From Syntrophomonadaceae bacterium (lineage in GTDB: Bacteria > Bacillota > Syntrophomonadia > Syntrophomonadales > Syntrophomonadaceae), in NCBI GenBank assembly GCA_030526885.1, contig JAUNBV010000001.1:1-11938 (forward strand): a stretch of DNA of 11,938 nucleotides, in the 5' to 3' direction. The position numbers and the translations under genes were made by a program. Under the pieces are notes generated by a model. That model was not told the DNA's origin. It made no database searches and saw nothing but the letters and a program-made list of their open reading frames with translations. Positions 1 to 8,975 of this stretch are shown piece by piece; the first letter of the stretch is position 1, and each line of letters opens with the position of its first letter.

Positions 1-1035
1 GATTAGATTTTCCAAGATGCTGCCCAGGTTGATCTCCAGCCTCCCGTTCAAAATGTCGAGCTGGATATTGTCCATGCAGGCGGCGCAGAGCAGGCCGGTG
101 TCGTTCATGAACAGCTTGAACAGGCTGTGTTTTTCGTTGAGTTGCAGCGGGGGCTGCGGCTCATTGACGTTATAGCAAGGCAGCGCCACGCCCGCATCGT
201 CCAGCCATTTGAAGCTGTTGTCGTAGCGGGTCAGGCGCGCGTTTTTGTCCAGCGAATTGACATAAAAGCGGCGGTTTTTATCGTTGAGCTGCGCCGGGAT
301 GCTGTCGAAGATGGCCTTGATTTTGATCTTATCGTTGCCTTCGGCATACTGCGCGATATCGAGGCGGTACTGCTCCAAAATGTCCTGCTGATTGGCGATG
401 ACCTTTCCAATGTCATGGGTATCGACATAGGTCTGCACCACCTGCGGCATTCCGCCCACCACGATGTAGCTGTAAAACAGCTTATTCATGGTATGGTGGA
501 TGGACTGTGACACCGGCGTTTGGTCGGTGAAGCATTTTTGCAGATACTCAATGGTGGACGGCTGGACGCCGTTGGCCCACAGGTATTCCTCAAAGTCCAT
601 TGGGTACATCCGATAGATTTCCTCAAAGCCCACCGGGTAGGATCTGACTTCCTTGTGCTTCACGCCCAGCATGGAGCCGGATTCGATGTAATCGAAGCGC
701 CCGTCCTCCACCAAAAATTTGATGGCCGTGCGCACATCCGGGCACTTCTGCACCTCGTCGAACAGCACCAGCGTTTGCCCCGGCTCCATCGGCTTGCGGA
801 CATAGGCGGTCAGATTCGTAATGATGGTGTCGGCGTCAAGGCTCCCGGCAAATATCTTGGCCGCGCCTTCGTCGGCCACAAAGTTAAGCTCCACAAAGTT
901 TTCATAGTTTAAGCGGGCAAATTCCCGCACCAGCGTGGTCTTGCCGATCTGGCGCGCCCCGATGATGCACAGCGCCTTCTTTCCTTTCTGCCCCTTCCAT
1001 TCCAAAAGCTTGTCGTAAGCCTTTCTCTTCAGCAT
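1..1035 (-). CDS. DUF4143-type P-loop ATPase (AAA-like ATP-binding protein), 3' end cut by window
   Basis: The reading frame is open from an ATG at 1035 to the window edge (345 residues seen). The family usually runs to about 400-430 residues, so the C-terminus is missing. A Walker A motif, GARQIGKT, lies at residues 26-33 and a Walker B motif, LVLFDEVQ, at about 89-96; both are typical of the ATPase family that carries a C-terminal DUF4143 domain. The later part (about residues 190-345) has the mixed helical, Asn/Leu-rich character of DUF4143, including the LFKLFMNDTGLL stretch near residue 315. A GAGGTG ribosome binding site sits 8 nt before the start, and a promoter lies at 1147-1175. These ATPases are widespread and patchily distributed in anaerobes; their cellular role is not established. 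The family assignment is firm; any function beyond ATP binding is unknown. Confidence 0.88.
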   Translation of the reverse strand, partial: MLKRKAYDKLLEWKGQKGKKALCIIGARQIGKTTLVREFARLNYENFVELNFVADEGAAKIFAGSLDADTIITNLTAYVRKPMEPGQTLVLFDEVQKCPDVRTAIKFLVEDGRFDYIESGSMLGVKHKEVRSYPVGFEEIYRMYPMDFEEYLWANGVQPSTIEYLQKCFTDQTPVSQSIHHTMNKLFYSYIVVGGMPQVVQTYVDTHDIGKVIANQQDILEQYRLDIAQYAEGNDKIKIKAIFDSIPAQLNDKNRRFYVNSLDKNARLTRYDNSFKWLDDAGVALPCYNVNEPQPPLQLNEKHSLFKLFMNDTGLLCAACMDNIQLDILNGRLEINLGSILENLI

Positions 1036-1146
1036 GAGAAGCACCTCGCACGTAGTTCCTTGTGCTGAAAGCGTAACATTATATGGGGGTTTTTGCAAGC
1101 CGTTTGTAACATAATTTGAAACAAATAATGCGTCAGCGTCACAGAA

Positions 1147-1175
1147 ATTATATCAGGAAACCGGCACACACTCAA
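1147..1175 (-). promoter_or_regulatory. sigma-A type promoter for the DUF4143 ATPase gene
   Basis: Read on the minus strand there is a -35 TTGAGT at 1170-1175, a 17-nt spacer, and a perfect -10 TATAAT at 1147-1152. The -10 is preceded by TG one base upstream (extended -10). It would start transcription near 1140 and give a leader of about 105 nt before the ATG at 1035. A second TATAAT-like hexamer at 1078-1083 lacks a well-spaced -35 and is less convincing. Confidence 0.6.
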
Positions 1176-1279
1176 CCAAAACAGGAAGGGGCGCGGCGCG
1201 TGGCGGTATACCGTTGCAGTATCGAAATCATCTCTCGCGGCAAGGGCAAATCCGCCGTTGCCGCAGCCAAAGAAAGACG

Positions 1280-1314
1280 AAAAAGCGGCATAGCCGCATT
1301 TCACGACTATGCCG
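1280..1314 (-). terminator. intrinsic terminator candidate downstream of the ferredoxin gene
   Basis: On the minus strand an 8-bp perfect inverted repeat (CGGCATAG at 1307-1314 with CTATGCCG at 1286-1293, 13-nt loop) is followed by CTTTTT. A competing compact fold, GCGGC-TAT-GCCGC, abuts the same T-run (1280-1284). Either fold would make a rho-independent terminator about 100 nt after the ferredoxin stop. The T-run is short, so confidence is moderate. Confidence 0.5.
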
Positions 1315-1411
1315 ATATTTTCCGGGATTACAAAATCCTAAGCTGCACCGCCCTTCTCGGGCGCGGTTTGGTTTTGCTCATTAGGGAATAGAATGTATTC
1401 TTTTATGAGGC

Positions 1412-1588
1412 TTAATCGTCGCCTTCCTGAGCAGCTTCCACCGGGCATATCTCCACACAGGAACCGCAATCAGTACACAGCTCAGGGTCTATGACATATT
1501 TGTCGTCAGCTTCGCTGATCGCTTCCACCGGGCACTCGTCGGCGCATACTCCACAGGAAATGCACTCGTCGTTGATATAATGACTCAT
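1412..1588 (-). CDS. 2[4Fe-4S] ferredoxin, clostridial type
   Basis: A 58-residue acidic electron carrier. Two complete cluster motifs are visible: C9-x2-C12-x2-C15-x3-C19-P and C38-x2-C41-x2-C44-x3-C48-P, so all eight ligands for two [4Fe-4S] clusters are present. This is the classical low-potential ferredoxin that shuttles electrons between oxidoreductases such as pyruvate:ferredoxin oxidoreductase and hydrogenases in the anaerobic cytoplasm. I chose the ATG at 1588 because AAGGAGG lies 8-9 nt upstream and the family normally starts with a short M-x-Y-x-I segment. The same frame extends upstream to 1741, but that part overlaps the promoter and looks non-coding. The gene appears monocistronic, with a consensus promoter in front and a hairpin behind, which fits high constitutive expression (inference). 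Confidence 0.95.
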   Translation of the reverse strand: MSHYINDECISCGVCADECPVEAISEADDKYVIDPELCTDCGSCVEICPVEAAQEGDD

Positions 1589-1625
1589 CCTCTTCGCCTC
1601 CTTCATGTCCAACAAACTAACAGTT

Positions 1626-1654
1626 ATTATAATGAGCGCGCTATTCTTTGTCAA
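1626..1654 (-). promoter_or_regulatory. perfect consensus sigma-A promoter of the ferredoxin gene
   Basis: The minus strand reads TTGACA (1649-1654), exactly 17 nt, then TATAAT (1626-1631): a full consensus match at both hexamers with ideal spacing. The bases just upstream (about 1655-1685) are very A/T-rich, like an UP element, in an otherwise GC-rich window. The start would be near 1619, giving a leader of about 30 nt that contains the AAGGAGG site. Confidence 0.85.
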
Positions 1655-1858
1655 TTTATACTTTAAAATTTTATTGTATTCAATTTGACGGTGAAGCGCT
1701 TGGCTAATAACCGGAAAGTTTCGGCAACATGAAGCGGTCAACGGCGGGATGAGCCCTGAGCCTTAGACCGGCCGCCCGGGTGTTTTTTAATGAGTCACCA
1801 GCCCTGTACCGAGGCACTATAGCGGCTTAAGAACGATTTTTGCCTCCTTTGGCGGGCC

Positions 1859-2107
1859 CTATTTGCCGTACTGGCGTTGATACTGCGCCACCAGCGGGGC
1901 CCAGTTCAGGATGCGGTGGCGTATGTCCTGCGGACTGGCGCTGTCCACTAACATCACCTGCTCGTCGTTGATCTGGATGCCGATATCATAGGCCGACTTG
2001 GCGCGGTCTGAGGCTACCAGCAAGCCCTCGTAATGCTCCTTTACGATCGCTCCGCTGTTGATGAATTCTTCGCGGGATATTACCGTTCCTTTTCTTTTTT
2101 CGCTCAT
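1859..2107 (-). CDS. conserved-looking small protein of unknown function (82 aa)
   Basis: I do not recognise this protein. The frame starts at an ATG at 2107 with GGAG 8 nt upstream, a good ribosome binding site. The product is soluble, with no cysteine, no membrane segment and no signal peptide. It has a basic start (SEKRKG), a predicted helix around residues 12-40, a strand-like stretch near residues 47-55 (QVMLVD) and a helical, Trp- and Tyr-containing tail (ILNWAPLVAQYQRQYGK). The size, codon pattern and ribosome binding site resemble the neighbouring real genes. It lies between the glmS terminator and the ferredoxin promoter, so it is probably transcribed alone. No function is inferred. 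Confidence 0.7.
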   Translation of the reverse strand: MSEKRKGTVISREEFINSGAIVKEHYEGLLVASDRAKSAYDIGIQINDEQVMLVDSASPQDIRHRILNWAPLVAQYQRQYGK

Positions 2108-2136
2108 GGCGGGTGCTCCTTTCCTGATTGTGTTTT

Positions 2137-2179
2137 TAGCTTGCCCCGCGGGTGAGCTTTTATGCCTGGCGGCAAGCTA
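2137..2179. repeat. 9-bp inverted repeat upstream of the 82-aa gene
   Basis: TAGCTTGCC (2137-2145) and GGCAAGCTA (2171-2179) are perfect complements around a 25-nt loop. They sit about 30 nt before the start of the small gene and just after the glmS terminator. No T-run follows on the minus strand, so it is not an obvious terminator. It could be an mRNA leader stem or an operator; I cannot decide. Confidence 0.35.
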
Positions 2180-2194
2180 CGGGCGGTAAGCTAT

Positions 2195-2230
2195 AAAAAA
2201 AGCCGGAAAGCAACCGATATGCTTTCCGGC
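2195..2230 (-). terminator. strong rho-independent terminator after glmS
   Basis: Read on the minus strand, an 11-bp perfect stem (GCCGGAAAGCA paired with TGCTTTCCGGC, 7-nt loop) is followed by seven T residues. It begins about 28 nt after the glmS stop codon and closes the thiN-to-glmS operon. Confidence 0.9.
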
Positions 2231-2257
2231 GGGGTGTTTTGGCAATGCGGCGCGGTT

Positions 2258-4075
<1,818 letters not shown>

Positions 4076-4100
4076 TTGTTTATCCTCCCATCAGATTTGC

Positions 4101-5471
4101 TTATGCCTGCGCCGCATCCATCTCCGCTTCCGCCTGCTGTACGGCGGCGCTGACGGAAGCGATGAGTTCTTCCACTAAATGCTGCTCCGGGCCCTGTGCC
4201 ATGATGCGGATTAAGGGCTCGGTACCGGAGGGGCGCACTACCAGGCGGCCGAATTCGCCCAGCCGGGTTTGGGCCTCGGCCAGGGCCTGTGCCACGGCGG
4301 GATGCTCCAATACCGCGGCGGGGCGGGTACTGCGCAGGTTGACCAGCTGCTGCGGAAAGCGCTCCATTTCCTGTGCCAGTACCGATAACGGCAGGCCGCT
4401 GCGCACCATGGCCTCCATCACTTTCATGGAGGTCAGCAGGCCGTCGCCGCAGGTGGCGTGCTGCAAGAATATGATATGGCCGGACTGCTCGCCGCCCAGG
4501 ATGGCCCCGCTCTGCTGCATTTTCTCCAGCACGTAGCGGTCGCCCACCTTGCAGCTCTGCACCGCTACGTTTTCGCGGCGGAAGGCGATATCCAGTCCTA
4601 TGTTGCTCATTACGGTGGCCACTACTCCGGCGGGCCCCAATTCGCCGCGCCGTTTTAGGTCAAGCCCGCAGATGACCATTATCCGGTCGCCGTCCACTTC
4701 CTCGCCGCGCTCGTCGATGGCGATGCAGCGGTCGGCGTCGCCGTCATAGGCTATGCCCAGATCGGCGCGATATTGCAGCACGGCTTTTTTCAGGCTTTCG
4801 GGGTGGGTGGAGCCGCAGCGTTCGTTGATGTTGGCGCCGTTGGGAGCGTCGTTTATGCAAATCACCCGTGCGCCCAGTTGTTGGAGCAGAAGGGGCCCGG
4901 CCTGGTAAGCGGCGCCGTTGGCGCAGTCTACCGCCACGGTGAGCGCGGACAGGTCCTGTTGCAGGCCGTACAGCGACGCGACATGATTGACGTAATTGTT
5001 CAGGGCTTCCGGTACGTCGTATACCCGCCCCACATCCACCCCCTGCGGCCGCGGAATTTCAAGCGCCTCATTGACCGTGCGCTCGATCTCGGCTTCGATG
5101 TCGTCGGGCAGCTTGAAACCGTCGGGCCCGAAGAATTTGATGCCGTTGTCCTCCACCGGATTATGGGAAGCGGAGATAACGACGCCGCACGAGGCTTTAT
5201 ATTTGCTCACCAGCCACGCTACCGCCGGGGTGGGTATCACGCCGAGGGTCAGCACATCCGCCCCGGTGGAGCAGATGCCGGCGGCCAGCGCGGCTTCCAG
5301 CATGTCGCCGGATAACCGGGTATCCTTGCCCACCATGATGCGGGGGCGCACCCCGCTTTCCTGCCGCGCCAACACAAAGCTGCCGGCCCGTCCCAGCGCG
5401 AAAGCGTCCTCCGGGGTGAGGTCCACATTGGCTACTCCGCGCACACCGTCGGTTCCGAATGATATGGTCAT
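4101..5471 (-). CDS. glmM: phosphoglucosamine mutase
   Basis: GlmM interconverts glucosamine-6-P and glucosamine-1-P, the second step to UDP-GlcNAc. The 456-residue length fits the family. It starts with the diagnostic FGTDGVRG (residues 5-12). The phosphoserine loop VISASHNP places the catalytic serine at 102, the metal-binding loop DGDADR is at 243-248, and the C-terminal phosphate-binding loop RPSGTEPLIRI starts at 413. AAGGAG lies 8-9 nt before the ATG. It sits 23 nt after the FAD protein gene and 25 nt before glmS. In Bacillus and Lactococcus, GlmM binds CdaA and lowers c-di-AMP synthesis, which fits their shared operon here. The C-terminus ends in a short Ala/Glu/Gln-rich helix. Confidence 0.98.
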   Translation of the reverse strand: MTISFGTDGVRGVANVDLTPEDAFALGRAGSFVLARQESGVRPRIMVGKDTRLSGDMLEAALAAGICSTGADVLTLGVIPTPAVAWLVSKYKASCGVVISASHNPVEDNGIKFFGPDGFKLPDDIEAEIERTVNEALEIPRPQGVDVGRVYDVPEALNNYVNHVASLYGLQQDLSALTVAVDCANGAAYQAGPLLLQQLGARVICINDAPNGANINERCGSTHPESLKKAVLQYRADLGIAYDGDADRCIAIDERGEEVDGDRIMVICGLDLKRRGELGPAGVVATVMSNIGLDIAFRRENVAVQSCKVGDRYVLEKMQQSGAILGGEQSGHIIFLQHATCGDGLLTSMKVMEAMVRSGLPLSVLAQEMERFPQQLVNLRSTRPAAVLEHPAVAQALAEAQTRLGEFGRLVVRPSGTEPLIRIMAQGPEQHLVEELIASVSAAVQQAEAEMDAAQA

Positions 5472-5494
5472 TGATTTCGCTCCTTATGATAAAA

Positions 5495-7096
5495 TCAGGG
5501 GAGGGCATAGCGGCGGATTATCGCTTCCGCAGCTTTCATGCCGTCTACGGCGGAGCTCACTATGCCTCCGGCGTAACCGGCCCCCTCTCCGCAGGGATAA
5601 AGGCCGTCCAGGCTTACGGAGCACATCCCGGCATGGCGTTCCATGCGCAGCGGAGACGAACTGCGGCTTTCCACGCCGGTAAACACCGCCTGCGGGCTTA
5701 TCCAGCCCGGCATTTTTTTCTCCCAGGCGCGAGTGCCGCGCTCTATCACCCCGGCCATTTCCGCCGGGAAAAGCTCCCTCAGGTCGGCGCTGACCACTCC
5801 CGGTTTATAAGTGGCGATAGACTGGGTCAGGCCTCTTTCGCTGCTGCGGCGATGCTCCAAAAAATCCGTCATCAATTGCGCCGGGGCGCTGTAATCGCCG
5901 CCCCCTAAACGGAAGGCGCGCTGTTCCAACTGTTCCTGCAAGCCGATGCCGCCCAGGCGCCCCGTCCAGTCGGCGGGGGTCACCGTTACCAGCACCGCGC
6001 TGTTGGCTACGCCGCTGTCGCGGGCAAACCGGCTCATGCCGTTGGTCACCGTCTGCTCCGCGCCGGAGGCGCAGGGAATCACGTAGCCGCCCGGACACAT
6101 GCAGAAAGTGTACAGGGAGCGCCGCCCCGGCCCCTCATGGTAAGTGAGCCGGTAATCGGCCGGGGGCAAACGCGGATGCTTAGCGTCGCGTCCGTACTGC
6201 AAACGGTCGATAACCTCCTGCGGATGCTCCACCCTAAGTCCCACCGCAAAAGCTTTGGGGCTCATTGCGACGCCTTTTTGCTCCAGCATGCGGCAGGTAT
6301 CGCGGGCGCTGTGGCCGATGGCCAATACCAGCACCGCGCAGGGCAGTTCCCGGTTCCCATTTATGCTTATGCCGCGCAGGCGCGCGCGATGAATATCGAT
6401 ATCTGTCAGCCGCGAATCAAAATGAAACTCCCCGCCCAGGCTGATGATGCTTTGCCGCATCGCTTTTACCGCCTGCCGGATATAATCGGTGCCCACATGG
6501 GCTTTCTTTTGATATAAGATCTCCGCCGGGGCCCCGTGTTCCACCAGGGTTTTCAATACCTGCCCCACGCGGGCGTCGCCGATGCGGGTAGTGAGCTTGC
6601 CGTCGGAAAAGCTGCCCGCTCCGCCTTCGCCGAATTGCACGTTGGAATTCTCGTTTAATACCCGGTCGCGCTGAAAAGCCTCTACCGCAGCCACGCGGCG
6701 GTCTATGTCCTGCCCCCGCTCGATCAGTACGGGGCGGTAGCCCTGCCGGGCCAGCAGCAGGCCGCAAAACAATCCGGCCGGGCCGGTGCCTACGATTACC
6801 GGCGGATGCGGCAAGTTTTCGCTGCCGGGCACCAGGGCTTGGGGCTGGGCTTCCTTAAAGGGCGCCACTGCCGGCGATTCCATGATGTGCGGCGATAAAA
6901 CCGTATCATCGGCTAATTCAACCATTACCGTAAAACGAAAGCATACCCGGCTGCGCCGCGCGTCCACCGATTGCCTAAGCCAAGTCAGGTCGGTTATGGC
7001 CGCGGGCTCTACCCCCAGCGCGCGCGCCGCTTCCGCTTTGATCTGCCGTTCCTTATAATTGAGCGGCAGGCGCAGCTCACGAATTACCAGCTTCAT
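5495..7096 (-). CDS. NAD(P)/FAD-dependent oxidoreductase, COG2509-like, function unassigned
   Basis: A 533-residue flavoprotein of the uncharacterised FAD-dependent dehydrogenase group. After an N-terminal segment of about 95 residues that starts KLVIRELRLPL comes the dinucleotide-binding fold VIVGTGPAGLFCG (about 100-112) and the ERG ribose-binding strand end. The family signature GEGGAGSFSDGKL is at about 156-168. A C-terminal FAD loop, GEGAGYAGGI (about 503-512), precedes the final helix. I prefer the ATG at 7096, which has GGAG 6 nt upstream and gives the family's usual start. An in-frame ATG at 7108 is possible but has a poorly spaced ribosome binding site. The gene overlaps the cdaR stop by 20 nt, suggesting translational coupling. 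A homologue of this family is often a neighbour of glmM in Clostridia (recollection, not tested here). Its substrate is unknown. Confidence 0.9.
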   Translation of the reverse strand: MKLVIRELRLPLNYKERQIKAEAARALGVEPAAITDLTWLRQSVDARRSRVCFRFTVMVELADDTVLSPHIMESPAVAPFKEAQPQALVPGSENLPHPPVIVGTGPAGLFCGLLLARQGYRPVLIERGQDIDRRVAAVEAFQRDRVLNENSNVQFGEGGAGSFSDGKLTTRIGDARVGQVLKTLVEHGAPAEILYQKKAHVGTDYIRQAVKAMRQSIISLGGEFHFDSRLTDIDIHRARLRGISINGNRELPCAVLVLAIGHSARDTCRMLEQKGVAMSPKAFAVGLRVEHPQEVIDRLQYGRDAKHPRLPPADYRLTYHEGPGRRSLYTFCMCPGGYVIPCASGAEQTVTNGMSRFARDSGVANSAVLVTVTPADWTGRLGGIGLQEQLEQRAFRLGGGDYSAPAQLMTDFLEHRRSSERGLTQSIATYKPGVVSADLRELFPAEMAGVIERGTRAWEKKMPGWISPQAVFTGVESRSSSPLRMERHAGMCSVSLDGLYPCGEGAGYAGGIVSSAVDGMKAAEAIIRRYALP

Positions 7097-8114
7097 CGCT
7101 GTCTCCATCGCCTTCCTGGGCTTCGCCTTCGGCGGGCTCGTCAGTTACGGGGGGTTCATCGTCCGATTCCGTATCCCCCGGTATTTCCGGCATGCCGGAC
7201 ACGGGCGCCGACTCGGGCTCAAAGATATTGACGGTTACCAACAGCTGTGACGGACTGGCCTTGACTCCCGCCGGGGTCTGAAGCTGCAGATAGGTGGTGA
7301 AGCTTTCCGTACGCCCTTCCAGGGACAGCGCGGCGGTGGGAATATAGCTTATGTTCTGGAGCTGATCGCTGTAACCGATAAGATTCACCTGCTCCGGCTC
7401 CAACTCTATATCTCCCAGCTCATAACCCTCCGGCAGTTCGCCCTCGCTTACCAATTCTACCACCGCTTCGCGGCTGACCAGATGGCGCTGGGCCACCGCC
7501 ATTACCTGCACCTGATTCGGCAACAGAGTGACGCCATGCAGCACGGCTCCATCGGCGTCACGGGCCTGCAGGACCACTTCCTGATTCAGCACCCCGGATA
7601 CGCCCTCGATGATTATGGGAGCCACCACCGTGGCTACCGCCGCCAGCGCAGCGCTGTCGCCGCGCACGATACACCGTTCGGTGCTCAAAACCACCTCGCC
7701 TAATTCGGCTCCGGGAGCCGCGGCGCCGATAAGTTCCCGCGTAATGCGCAGCTCCTTTTCCTCCGCACCGGCGAGATTTACCGTTACCTCATTGGGATTT
7801 ACCGAGGTAAACAGCGCCCCCGGCACCGGCTGCACATTTACTTTGAGCGTATGCTCGCCTTCGCTCAGGCCGCTTAGGTCCACATAGGCCCAAATCTGAC
7901 TGCTGTCTACCGCTGCGCCCCACATGCTCACCGATACGCTGTCCGGGCCTTCCACGGTGTATTCGGCGCCGGCGTTGACATAGTTCAACTCCGCCTGCAC
8001 CGTGTTCTGCGTATTGCCGGCATTTTGCTGATTGATAACATAAAACCACAACAGCAGCGCCATCAATACCGAAAGGGCGATCAGGCCGTATTTACCCCTC
8101 GTCTTTTTTGGCAT
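7077..8114 (-). CDS. cdaR: CdaR/YbbR-domain regulator of the diadenylate cyclase
   Basis: A 345-residue membrane-anchored protein. A short basic start (MPKKTRGKYG) leads into one hydrophobic helix (about residues 10-27), and the rest is predicted extracytoplasmic. The body looks like about three YbbR repeats (roughly 40-120, 125-205 and 210-295), rich in beta strands with patterns such as EYTVEGPDSVSVSMWG and NQVQVMAV. The last 45 or so residues are a Pro-, Glu- and Asp-rich acidic tail, probably disordered. In other Firmicutes CdaR binds CdaA and modulates c-di-AMP production. AAGGAGG precedes the ATG by about 10 nt and lies inside the end of cdaA, which it overlaps by 23 nt. The downstream flavoprotein gene overlaps its own end by 20 nt. 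Confidence 0.93.
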   Translation of the reverse strand: MPKKTRGKYGLIALSVLMALLLWFYVINQQNAGNTQNTVQAELNYVNAGAEYTVEGPDSVSVSMWGAAVDSSQIWAYVDLSGLSEGEHTLKVNVQPVPGALFTSVNPNEVTVNLAGAEEKELRITRELIGAAAPGAELGEVVLSTERCIVRGDSAALAAVATVVAPIIIEGVSGVLNQEVVLQARDADGAVLHGVTLLPNQVQVMAVAQRHLVSREAVVELVSEGELPEGYELGDIELEPEQVNLIGYSDQLQNISYIPTAALSLEGRTESFTTYLQLQTPAGVKASPSQLLVTVNIFEPESAPVSGMPEIPGDTESDDEPPVTDEPAEGEAQEGDGDSDEAGNS

Positions 8115-8949
8115 CGCTGCGCCACCTCCTTAAAAAGCCCTCCAGCGGACGGCTGCCCTCATCCTCCAGCAGATTTTGCCGTAAGAATTCTTCAAGCCCC
8201 CGGGCATCCTTGAAACGATGCAATTTGCCCGCCTCGGCCACGGAAATGATGCCGGTTTCCTCCGATACCACCACTACCAGCGCATCGGAAAGCTCACTGA
8301 TGCCCAGCGCCGCCCGGTGGCGGGTGCCCAGTTCCGGCGGCAGATTTAGATTGCCGCTGAGCGGCAGTACACAGGCCGCTTTATACAGCCGGTCGCCGCG
8401 GATTACCGCCGCGCCGTCATGCAGCGGGCTGTTGGGCACGAAGATATTCATTAAAAGCGAACTGCTGACCAGCGCATCCACCGCAGTACCGCTTTCCAGA
8501 TGCTCGTTGATGCCGGTCTGACGCACGAACACCATCAAAGCGCCGGTCCGGCTGCGCGACAGGTTGGATGCGGCCGTCACCACCTCGGAGATTATGAGCG
8601 GCATTTGCGCCGAGGACGACGAGCCGGAAAACGAAAGATTGAAAAACTGGCCCCGCCCCAACTGCTCCAATACACGCCGCAGTTCGGGCTGAAACACGAT
8701 GGGAATAGTGATGATGAACAGTATCCACAGCTTTTCCAGCAGCCAGCTGAGCATTTCCAGGCGCAGGACGCTGACCACCACCGAAAAAACCACCAGGATC
8801 AGCAGACCGCGCAACAGCTGCTCTGCCCTGGTGTTGCGGAACAGGCTCATTATCTTATAAAAAATGAAGGCAACGATGGCGATATCAACGAGGCTTTTTA
8901 TGATGTCCCAGGGGCTGGCAAACACCCCGGACAGGAAGCTGAGGTCCAC
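8092..8949 (-). CDS. cdaA: diadenylate cyclase CdaA (DAC domain), GTG start
   Basis: CdaA makes the second messenger c-di-AMP from two ATP at the membrane and links it to potassium/osmotic and cell-wall control. I place the start at the GTG at 8949. There GGAGG lies 7 nt upstream, and the resulting 285-residue protein (MDLSFLSG...) has the usual CdaA length. The frame continues upstream to 9237, but only across the thiN gene. Three hydrophobic helices occupy about residues 18-35, 46-62 and 66-86. The DAC domain follows, with the catalytic DGA motif at 178-180 (NSPLHDGAAVI) and the second motif GTRHRAA at 208-214. It begins 26 nt after the thiN stop, and cdaR starts inside its last codons. All active-site motifs look intact. 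Confidence 0.96.
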   Translation of the reverse strand: MDLSFLSGVFASPWDIIKSLVDIAIVAFIFYKIMSLFRNTRAEQLLRGLLILVVFSVVVSVLRLEMLSWLLEKLWILFIITIPIVFQPELRRVLEQLGRGQFFNLSFSGSSSSAQMPLIISEVVTAASNLSRSRTGALMVFVRQTGINEHLESGTAVDALVSSSLLMNIFVPNSPLHDGAAVIRGDRLYKAACVLPLSGNLNLPPELGTRHRAALGISELSDALVVVVSEETGIISVAEAGKLHRFKDARGLEEFLRQNLLEDEGSRPLEGFLRRWRSDAKKDEG

Positions 8950-8975
8950 AGCGTTTCCTCCGTATATCGAAATAT

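Larger units (their letters stand above)
1036..1411. other. 376-bp intergenic region between ferredoxin and ATPase genes
   Basis: This gap holds the ATPase promoter (1147-1175) and a terminator-like hairpin for the ferredoxin gene (1280-1314). Two 91-codon frames cross it, one per strand. Neither has a recognisable protein pattern; the minus frame runs into the ATPase start, and neither has a good ribosome binding site. A short direct repeat ATGTTAC occurs twice in the ATPase leader (minus strand, near 1070-1110). I see nothing else. Confidence 0.5.

Noticed and set aside
1..1035. DUF4143 ATPase as part of a defence or toxin-antitoxin system
   Set aside because: No partner gene is visible in the window and the family role is unproven, so a defence claim would have no support.
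1078..1083. Second TATAAT hexamer as main ATPase promoter
   Set aside because: The best -35 candidates are 9 or 20 nt away, both badly spaced. The signal at 1147-1175 is far better.
1029..1391. Two 91-codon frames in the ferredoxin-ATPase gap
   Set aside because: No ribosome binding site, no recognisable pattern, and overlap with promoter and terminator signals.
1589..1741. Longer N-terminus for the ferredoxin
   Set aside because: It would place the consensus promoter and ribosome binding site inside the gene. The 58-residue form is the classic length.
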